Below, in pieces: positions 56,213 through 64,000 of a stretch of 64,000 nucleotides of DNA (positions are counted from its first letter, which is position 1; each line of letters begins with the position of its first letter). A program made the position numbers and the translations under genes. Source of the stretch: Cotesia glomerata (Eukaryota; Arthropoda; Insecta; Hymenoptera; Braconidae); assembly GCF_020080835.1 (NCBI RefSeq), contig NC_058159.1:6448001-6512000 (forward strand), read 5' to 3'. The notes below the pieces were generated by a model, which was not told where the DNA came from, made no database searches, and saw nothing but the letters and a program-made list of their open reading frames with translations.

Positions 56213-56819
56213 TCTATACTAAATTTCCTTTCGCTTATTCTAACGTGAGTTTACTCACCGAGAGCTTAGATTGCTAATTAGCAATCTTATTAGATCTTAA
56301 GATCACGTCATTGTAAACCTCAATTTTATATTTTGAAGCTTTTTAATATTTTGTCAACTTGAATAATAAATTGAAACCAACTAAATAATTTTGATCAAAA
56401 TTAAATAACGTCTAAATAGAATTCTTTTATTTAAAATGATTCCTTTCCCGCGCTGAAACCGAGTATTTTAACCCGTCAGAACTCACGTGAATTTTAGTTT
56501 CTCACTTGCACTACAGCGCCGCTCTATAAGTCGGATGTTGTTGCGTGAGCAAAATGCTCATAACGTGAGTGCTGACGGGTTAATACTCCCGGGCGAAAGA
56601 ACTACAGTAAGTAAAGTTTTCAATAAATAAAAATAACATCCACTAGATGGAAGCATAACATTGGCAGATCCTAACAACAACTTAAAGTAACTATATTATT
56701 TTTTTAAAAAATCTACAATAAAACAATGCAAGGTATATTTATTTAAGTGTGTCTAAAATTAATTTTTTGGTAGATAAAGTTAGCCCTGCTCAGAACTTAG
56801 TAAACCTGAACGCAGCCAA

Positions 56820-57027
56820 TATATCTAAACATTAACTATACGCAATTCTAGAGAATTTAAAGCTTGTAAGACTGGTAAAGCTGCTCCGAGCGCTCGGATA
56901 ACTACCACCGTATTTTGCGTTCCAGATTATTCGTTGTTAGTCACTGGTGGGATACTTACCAAGCTAATAATTATTTACGTGATTCACGCAATTTATTTTC
57001 TACTTATATCAAGTAATTCTTCAACAA
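56820..57027 (+). promoter_or_regulatory. Polyubiquitin upstream region and likely 5' UTR exon
   Basis: A GC-richer block (56870-56980) precedes a good splice donor, CAA|GTAAGTAC, at 57028. Paired with the acceptor at 58100 it defines a 5' UTR intron of about 1.07 kb, the usual arrangement of polyubiquitin genes. I cannot place the start site; no clear TATA box is visible. Confidence 0.45.
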
Positions 57028-57825
57028 GTAAGTACAATATTTATTTTAATTAAATTATTCTTTATCGTTATAATTTATTAGGTGATTAAACCGGATCACA
57101 AAACAAATTTAATTAAAATAATTATTTTGATAGAAAGTTCTCGTATGTCCTTTGTTCTCAGGCGTCCATTTTATATCTGCAGCGTCACATAATTCAGGTC
57201 AATCAATAGTCGAGAAAATTTTATTTATTCGTTGATCTAAATTCATTTTGTTTGATATTTCCATTTAAATATTATTTAATTTAATTATAAAACAGTTTTC
57301 AAAATTTATATTTGTTTCGTGGTTATTAAATTCTCCAGTTTTATTATTATTATTATTAGTAAGTAAGTAAAATCTGATGAAAATAACGGACGCCATTACA
57401 TGGAAATTGCTTTGTCATATTTTTCCTCAATTATTTCATTTGAAATTCTCAAAAATAAATTTAATAAGACTTATTTTAACAATTTAATTAATTAATAAAT
57501 CCAAAATTTATTGTCATTATAATTAAAAGTGACATTTAATAATTCTTAGAATTTTATCAGATTAACTGTCAAAAATAAAAATACAGAATTGACATTGGGA
57601 TTTAAAAACATTTAGTACAATGTTTCAAAAGTAATTTCTAGATTATTCATAATTTAAATGGGCTAAAAAAAAAATATTTGGTGTTTATATTAATTTCAGT
57701 ATTTTATTTTTTGTGTTTATTTACTGTAAATCTCGCAGGTCTCTTTAAAAATTTAATCTATTTATTTTTCAAATTGAAAATAAAAAAATAATTAAATTCA
57801 TAAAAATAAAAAAAAAAATATTCAG

Positions 57826-58018
57826 TAGGGTAGAGGTACCGTTTATGGCTATTTATTGTTCAAATAAACGATAGAAATGAATTTATATTAATACTATTAC
57901 AAACTCAATTTGTTTTAATATAAATCTTTTAAAACTCAACAAAAATATGGTTATAATATTATAATTTTTTATAAATTAATTCATATGTTAACTGGCCAAA
58001 ATCGGTACTTCTACCCTA
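57826..58018. mobile_element. MITE with TAGGGTAGAGGTACC termini in the polyubiquitin 5' intron
   Basis: TAGGGTAGAGGTACCG at the left and CGGTACTTCTACCCTA at the right are inverse apart from one base. The 193-bp interior is AT-rich and contains AATATAAATCTTTTAAAA-like partial inverse words but no frame. It lies about 90 bases upstream of the coding start, inside the presumed 5' UTR intron. Confidence 0.7.
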
Positions 58019-58107
58019 TTTTATATTTAAATAAAAAAATATTTTTTTTTTTTTTTTAATTATTTAATGAAACAATTCTAATTATCTCAATAATTTACAG
58101 ACAAAAA

Positions 58108-59709
58108 ATGCAGATCTTCGTGAAAACTCTGACGGGAAAAACCATAACTTTGGAGGTGGAAGCATCAGACACCATCGAAAATGTAAAAGCCAAGATTCAA
58201 GACAAAGAGGGAATTCCTCCCGACCAGCAGCGTCTTATCTTCGCTGGTAAACAACTCGAGGATGGACGTACTCTTTCTGATTACAACATCCAGAAAGAAT
58301 CAACCCTTCACTTGGTATTGCGTCTTCGTGGTGGTATGCAGATCTTCGTCAAGACATTGACCGGTAAAACCATCACCCTGGAAGTCGAAGCTTCAGACAC
58401 CATTGAGAACGTCAAGGCCAAGATCCAAGACAAAGAGGGAATCCCTCCAGACCAGCAGCGTCTTATCTTCGCTGGTAAACAACTCGAGGACGGAAGAACC
58501 TTGTCCGATTACAACATTCAGAAAGAGTCCACTCTCCATTTAGTATTGCGTCTTCGTGGAGGTATGCAAATTTTCGTAAAAACTTTAACCGGAAAAACGA
58601 TAACTTTGGAAGTCGAGGCTTCCGACACTATTGAAAATGTGAAAGCCAAGATCCAAGACAAGGAAGGTATCCCACCAGACCAACAACGTCTCATCTTCGC
58701 TGGTAAACAACTAGAAGATGGACGTACCCTCTCTGATTACAACATCCAAAAGGAGTCAACTCTTCATTTGGTCCTTCGTCTCCGTGGTGGCATGCAAATT
58801 TTCGTCAAAACTTTGACGGGAAAAACCATCACCCTGGAAGTCGAAGCTTCCGACACCATCGAGAACGTCAAGGCCAAGATTCAAGATAAAGAAGGTATTC
58901 CACCAGACCAACAACGTCTTATCTTCGCTGGTAAACAACTCGAGGATGGAAGAACTCTCTCCGACTACAACATCCAGAAAGAGTCAACACTTCACTTGGT
59001 GTTGCGTCTTCGTGGAGGTATGCAGATCTTCGTCAAAACACTGACCGGCAAGACCATCACCCTCGAAGTTGAAGCTTCTGACACCATCGAGAACGTCAAG
59101 GCCAAGATCCAGGACAAAGAAGGAATCCCACCAGACCAGCAGCGACTTATCTTCGCTGGTAAGCAGCTTGAGGATGGTAGAACTCTTTCTGACTACAACA
59201 TCCAGAAAGAATCCACTCTTCACTTGGTGTTACGTCTTCGTGGAGGTATGCAGATCTTCGTCAAAACACTGACCGGCAAGACCATCACCCTCGAAGTTGA
59301 AGCTTCTGACACCATCGAGAACGTCAAGGCCAAGATCCAGGACAAAGAAGGAATCCCACCAGACCAGCAGCGACTTATCTTCGCTGGTAAGCAGCTTGAG
59401 GATGGTAGAACTCTTTCTGACTACAACATCCAAAAAGAATCCACTCTTCACTTGGTATTGCGTCTTCGTGGTGGTATGCAGATCTTCGTAAAGACTCTGA
59501 CTGGTAAAACCATCACCCTCGAAGTTGAAGCTTCAGATACCATCGAGAATGTCAAGGCTAAGATCCAGGACAAAGAGGGAATCCCTCCGGACCAACAGCG
59601 TCTTATCTTCGCGGGTAAGCAGCTCGAGGATGGAAGAACTCTCTCCGACTATAACATCCAGAAGGAGTCCACCCTTCACTTGGTATTGCGTCTCCGTGGT
59701 GGTCAATAA
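58108..59709 (+). CDS. Polyubiquitin, seven tandem ubiquitin units, 533 aa
   Basis: Seven head-to-tail copies of 76-residue ubiquitin (each 228 bp, starting 58108, 58336, 58564, 58792, 59020, 59248 and 59476) plus a single C-terminal Gln that masks the last Gly-Gly until processing by deubiquitinases. All lysines used for chains (6, 11, 27, 29, 33, 48, 63) and the RLRGG tail are present in every unit. All units are identical in protein sequence, and all carry Ala at position 19 where vertebrates and Drosophila have Pro. At the DNA level units 5 and 6 are almost identical while the others differ at many third positions. The ATG follows a splice acceptor (TAATTTACAG, 58100) by seven bases. Other frames in either strand here are shadows. 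A poly(A) signal follows at 59908. Confidence 0.98.
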   Translation: MQIFVKTLTGKTITLEVEASDTIENVKAKIQDKEGIPPDQQRLIFAGKQLEDGRTLSDYNIQKESTLHLVLRLRGGMQIFVKTLTGKTITLEVEASDTIENVKAKIQDKEGIPPDQQRLIFAGKQLEDGRTLSDYNIQKESTLHLVLRLRGGMQIFVKTLTGKTITLEVEASDTIENVKAKIQDKEGIPPDQQRLIFAGKQLEDGRTLSDYNIQKESTLHLVLRLRGGMQIFVKTLTGKTITLEVEASDTIENVKAKIQDKEGIPPDQQRLIFAGKQLEDGRTLSDYNIQKESTLHLVLRLRGGMQIFVKTLTGKTITLEVEASDTIENVKAKIQDKEGIPPDQQRLIFAGKQLEDGRTLSDYNIQKESTLHLVLRLRGGMQIFVKTLTGKTITLEVEASDTIENVKAKIQDKEGIPPDQQRLIFAGKQLEDGRTLSDYNIQKESTLHLVLRLRGGMQIFVKTLTGKTITLEVEASDTIENVKAKIQDKEGIPPDQQRLIFAGKQLEDGRTLSDYNIQKESTLHLVLRLRGGQ

Positions 59710-59907
59710 TCATTCATCGTTTACCAGTAGATAAAATAGTCATACTAGAATACATTCTTTTATTAATTATAAAATTTATTATTCATTCCAAGTTTGATTT
59801 AATTGAACTTTTTTTTACTGCAGTCTCGTGGGTAGATTTATTGTAACCTACTGGTACAATTAGTAAATAATCTCGGCGTTATAATTCTGGAATTTATTTT
59901 GGCTTTT

Positions 59908-59913
59908 AATAAA
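59908..59913 (+). terminator. Poly(A) signal of polyubiquitin
   Basis: AATAAA about 200 bases after the stop codon, before the 3' end of the converging NPC1 gene. Confidence 0.55.
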
Positions 59914-59948
59914 TAAAAAAAATAATAATATTTGGTGATTTTAAATTA

Positions 59949-59986
59949 TTTATTTACATTATACTTAGATACATTCTATTTTTATT
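59949..59986 (-). terminator. Candidate poly(A) signals of the NPC1-like gene
   Basis: On the minus strand, AATAAA occurs at 59986-59981 and 59954-59949, within 60 bases after the TAA at 60009-60007. The two genes thus end tail-to-tail with a very short gap. Confidence 0.45.
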
Positions 59987-60006
59987 TTTATTATGAGTTA
60001 TTTTTT

Positions 60007-63000
60007 TTAAATAATTTCAGAATCTGTCCTCACTGGGCCTGATAACAATAAATAGTAATTTTTATTAGTAACATTGATTAAATTTTTAATCAATAATCTT
60101 GATACTTACCAATAAATCGTAGGAGTACAGGTAAAAATATCAATCCGTGAGAAGCGCCGATTATTAATATTCCCAAGTACATTCTGAAGTAAAACACTTG
60201 GAATATTTGAGTCTGGGCGAATGCAAGAACAATAATTCCAATTAATTTCGTCATTGTTATGCCTGAGAAGACCTTTAAAAAATAAAAAACAAGGAGTTAC
60301 AGGTAATTATTATTTTTTATTTTTGATGGAAATATTTATAAGGAAAATAAAATAAACTTACAGAACTGCCCATGTCAGTCAGAGCTTCCGAGGTTTTGGC
60401 GACTCTTGTTTTTTGAGTAGAAGTAAGGTACGAGTGAACCAGGTGACTGCAAAATTCAACAGAGATTCCAACAGTCTGAAAAATAATAAGCCATTTTAAT
60501 GATTATAATTTTTGCGCTCCGTTCTTCAGATTTTATTTCAACGAATGTTACCATCACTAAATTGACGAGCGAGATTGCATTGAGAGTTATGTTCCACCAG
60601 TACATGTATCCGAGCATGTTTACGATGATCATCGCTACGGTCAACAGTACAACCACCGCCGAGAATAATGATAGTCCGGTGAGTAAGTACGTCACCACGA
60701 AAACGACGAGAAGCGACAGTCCAATCGACTCGAGCAGTTCTTGCCAAATCGTCAGATACTGCTCGAAAAATACGTAAAAAATACTGAAAATATAAACTTG
60801 TAGCTTCATCACATCTTCAACTCACCCCTAATGCTACTATTTTAATTTGATTAATAAAATACCTGTAGGGAAAGACCTCGATTGTTTGATTAGTCAGCGA
60901 GGCGCTGTTGATCATACTCGTTATATTTTTAGCGATGATCCGAGCGTACGAGAGAGCGTTGTACCAGTCTGACTGCTTCTTCAAAGGCGTATGGTAACTC
61001 ATGAAGTACGTGTCTCCAACATCAATCATCCCATATTCGTCAGTCGAATACTTCAATGCCTGTCAAAAATTAAATAAGCCAATTATTCATTTTATACCAC
61101 AAAAAAACGTATGCAATTACAACTCACATCAAGATATGCAGCGCGACCACCTTTCGCACAATCTTCATCTGGTATATCAGATACAAAGTAGCTGATATAT
61201 TTACGAAAACTTCGCGCATCTGGTCTTAATCCTAATTCATCAGTTGGTATTTTACAGCTTTTGCAATCGTCTATAATGAGTTAAATTCAGAGTTATTTAT
61301 TTTATTTTATTGGAATTTTAATGTTTGATAAAATTTACATCTAGTATGAGGACAAAACGATCCATTGCTTGGAAAATATTGACAGCAGTCGGAAATTGTG
61401 CTCCAATCAAAGTAATCATCCATCCATGAAGAAGCTGGTTTTGCAATATATGATCTGTATTGTTGTTACTAAATTAGTCATCAATGATAAATCAATAGTT
61501 ATTTTAATATAAAAAAAAAATTAAATTAAATTTTTACATCGCAGATTGTTCAGAAGCAGTAAAAATTTGAGTATAGAGAGAGTCCGAATTGCACTTTTGA
61601 CCGCCACAAATTGCATTTTGAACATTTGTATTCGTGTAATTTAGCCCACTCTTCACTACAAAATATACCGGTGGTCCCATCGATAAAAGATCTTCCATGA
61701 ACTGAAAATAATCAACTCTGATCATAAATATAAAAATCATCATTTAAAAGCTGTACCTGAAAATACTTGAAAACGTATGAATCTTTGACCATCGAGAGCT
61801 TTTGATCTATACCAAGTTCGACATTGGGCCCAACTATAGAATGAAGCACTAACGCGCCTATAAAAAATACTATGACTCCAATTCCGACAGCTTTCTTCAT
61901 CAAAAAAGGCGTGTAAAAGTACGAAAATATGCTATGAATAATTCTATAGTCTCCATCATCATATACTGATTTCTTCACTTGAATACAACACAAAATCTCA
62001 GCGCGATGATTCTGTGAAAGGTTAAACAGAAATACATATGCTGTTGTACTGAAAATATTTGTTCGTGATGATAAGAAAGGTGATTACCTCAGATCGCCTC
62101 ACATCTAATGCGAGCAAACTTATAAACGCTGTGATTTGCAGCAGAAAGTTTATGATTATCGCCACTGATGCGTACAGAGCAAACGTATTGACAGCTGGCA
62201 TGGACGAGAGGGTTCCAATCAAGAAACACAGACACTCGGAAATACTTGTCAGTAATATGCTGGGCCCTACTGACGATAAAATTCTTCCGATGTAATCTGG
62301 TATGCTTTCTCCAGCGCGCAGGGGATTTTTTTGGTGAGTTTGAACGAGGATGAAAATATTGTCGACTCCTACTGCCAATACCAGGAATGGAATCACCTCG
62401 AGTGTTAAAATCGTCGTTGGGACTCCAATGTAGCCGAAAATTCCAAAGGTGCTGGCCACAGAGGCTAAAACAATAACAATTCCACCGAGACTGATCAATA
62501 TTTTGCTGGTAACCTGCAAATAGAAGAAATTAATCACCGTCATCAGTCGAAGCTTTGAATAAAATCATTGAGATTGTAGTTTTCTTACGAAGCACTGTGG
62601 AGATAGTTTAAATTGTCCTAGAGTCAAAACTATGTAGAGGAACATGAAGGCATAACTTATGACCACTGTTTGTATTTCAGTCACAGAAGTTCTTTGCAAT
62701 TCATCTTCAATTGATCTCTCTGCGCTGTAAGCGACTTCCATAAACTCTGGACACGCGGTACTGGTCCAATTTTTCATGAAATCCAGATACTTTTGTTCCC
62801 ACTTTAACATTGGTTGTAATTCTGTTTTGTTCAATGAATTTTTAACCAAAAAAGTCAGAACTAATCCAGTAGACTTCATATAGTCAGTACTTTCATATTT
62901 TGATTTATTATCCTGCTGAAACCCTCCGAATGATACATCTGGAATAATTGGTCCTTTGTACGGAGCCCTACAAGTTGGAATATATGGATTTCTGTAACGG

Positions 63001-63986
63001 AAATTAATTACTGTTATTATATAAATTCTTTTTTTGTTCTAGTCATATAATCTTACTGCATGCATTTGAGCAACTTTTCCAGATTTTCGTTAAATTCAGT
63101 TTTATTAAATTCTTCAAAATTATCTTGAAAGTATCCCCACACACTTTGTACCGCACACAATTCTAAAGTAACTGGTCCATCAAAGTCACTTTGAATTGGA
63201 GCAAAGCAAATTTTGTCCAAGCCTTCATTCGAATCCTGGCCAATCTATTAACAATGTCAATTCTGAATTATTTATTAGTTAAAATAAATTACTTAGCGTT
63301 TTAATTTTACTCTCAAAATTTGTTGTTGAAGATCATAAACGGCAGTAAGGAATTCCTTTCTGAATACTGGACCAACTTCAATAGTTGCATTACTTGAAGG
63401 TACATATGTAAACTAGTGTTAATACTTTGAATTAATATCAGTTTTTTCTACAGTATCATTATATCAAGTAACTTACATTTTCTAAGCCAACAGATTTTAT
63501 AAAAACTTGCTCGGCGCGATAAAAAGGAGTGAAGTGACTGTCAAAATAATCTCTCTCAGATCTGGATCTACTTTGAGGCGAAGACCAAATTTCAATGGGA
63601 TTGATGGTTATTTGCAGATACATTGAACCATAACTTAATCCTGCTAGCACATAAGATATCAGACACAAAGATACGGTAGGATATTTTGCAAAAACTGTTA
63701 ACGAACAAGTAGATTAATTAAATAACTGCAAAAATAAAAAAAAAAAGTGTTCAGTAAAAATAAAAATTAAAAACTTGCAGTATCCCCATTTGGTAAATAA
63801 CGATTCGAATTTTTTGTGATAACTTATTTGAAAGTCATAGCAGTCACTCATCTTAAAATTATCTGCACAGAATAAATAAAATAATTAATCGCTTCCTCCG
63901 AACTTAAAATTAATAAATAACATCTGAAAAAATACATACTGGCCCAAAATTTTTTAAAAAATATCTGATTCAAAGTGAAGATTGTA
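60007..63986 (-). CDS. NPC1: NPC1-family intracellular cholesterol transporter, 3' part (16 exons, 5' end outside window)
   Basis: A multi-pass sterol transporter of late endosome/lysosome (or gut brush border for NPC1b-type insects). Exons read on the minus strand: 63986-63940, 63862-63779, 63694-63477, 63412-63311, 63244-63057, 62991-62589, 62513-62088, 62011-61757, 61701-61538, 61454-61339, 61270-61128, 61059-60863, 60783-60552, 60475-60362, 60272-60110, 60038-60007. All junctions keep frame and give about 960 residues; the first roughly 300 (sterol-binding N domain) lie beyond the right edge. Seen: the first membrane helix (63694 exon) followed by NPIEIWSSPQSRSRSERDYF; the middle luminal domain (VQSVWGYFQ); the sterol-sensing domain (62589-62088) with EVIPFLVLAVGVDNIFILVQ; the Cys-rich luminal domain (PPVYFVV, SSWMDDYFDW, FMSYHTPL, VFPY); and the C-terminal RND-like helices (FEQYLTI, NAISLVNLVM, VEFCSH, MGSSVFSGIT, HGLIFLPVLL). 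The tail ends in TDSEII, without the LLNF lysosomal signal of mammals. One intron is GC-AG. Confidence 0.95.
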
Positions 63987-64000
63987 CTGATAATAATTAT

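Larger units (their letters stand above)
55624..56241. repeat. 618-bp palindrome carrying two tRNA-like sequences and a U6 fragment
   Basis: Arms of about 275-300 bp, beginning AGAATAAGCGAAAGGAAATT, are near-perfect inverted copies. Each contains a tRNA-like sequence with its 5' flank and a downstream T run, then AAGATGATCCT, then TGTGGAACGCTTCACGTAAT, which is the antisense of the U6 3' end. The loop (55921-55970) is the U6 3' half in sense orientation. The minus-strand frame 55835-56098 is a by-product. Confidence 0.85.
55122..56817. mobile_element. 1.7-kb structure bounded by GGCTGCGTTCAAGTTTACTAAG termini
   Basis: GGCTGCGTTCAAGTTTACTA at the left edge is repeated inverted (TAGTAAACCTGAACGCAGCC) at the right, both flanked by AAT. 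These ends are close to those of the 164-bp MITE at 22139. The interior includes the tRNA/U6 palindrome at 55624-56241 and other complex sequence (for example 56440-56640). It may be an expanded MITE that accumulated insertions, or two solo ends flanking unrelated DNA. Confidence 0.55.

Noticed and set aside
58756..59734. Repeated short frames on both strands within polyubiquitin
   Set aside because: Out-of-frame readings of the tandem ubiquitin units.

Overview
The window is nuclear DNA of an insect. Evidence: spliceosomal introns with GT-AG (and one GC-AG) borders, a polyubiquitin gene with a 5' UTR intron, NPC1 and SAP30BP orthologues, three U6 snRNA genes with external pol III promoters, tRNA-derived SINEs with perfect target-site duplications, and many foldback elements in very AT-rich DNA. 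A hymenopteran, possibly a parasitoid wasp, is my guess; this is inference, not shown by the sequence.

Layout. 1-15.3 kb: no convincing protein gene; AT-rich DNA with GC-richer islands, foldback elements, and a TTAA-flanked inverted-repeat element (8.88-10.58 kb) carrying two SINEs in its interior. 15.36-16.76 kb: a small two-exon gene for a secreted six-cysteine peptide with inhibitor-cystine-knot (knottin) spacing, with TATA box, initiator and poly(A) signal. 16.8-29.5 kb: gene-poor, with three MITE-like elements. 29.9-36.3 kb: two large overlapping inverted-repeat structures. 37.6-38.3 kb: a truncated patterned repeat. 40.5-48.6 kb: three U6 genes in duplicated cassettes, interrupted by a SINE and by a 3.07-kb nest of inverted repeats (42.8-45.9 kb). 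50.6-51.6 kb: SAP30BP (HCNGP family), minus strand, one coding exon. 52.3-56.8 kb: more foldbacks, including a palindrome holding two tRNA-like sequences and a U6 fragment. 56.9-60 kb: a seven-unit polyubiquitin gene. 60.0-64 kb: 3' sixteen exons of an NPC1-family sterol transporter, minus strand, running off the right edge; it is tail-to-tail with polyubiquitin.

The protein genes look functionally independent (secreted peptide, nuclear RNA-processing/transcription factor, ubiquitin supply, sterol export). The striking content is the repeat landscape: at least six foldback types with short A-rich termini (TACACGG, TACACAG, TACACTG, ATCCCGTGTA, CCCGCAT) whose interiors are arrays of short self-complementary words, a different word in each. 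The two largest share a subterminal motif near CCCGAGTCGAAATTT. These and the knottin gene are the best candidates for something undescribed. No homology search or folding program was run; coordinates were read by eye and repeat edges may be off by a few bases.
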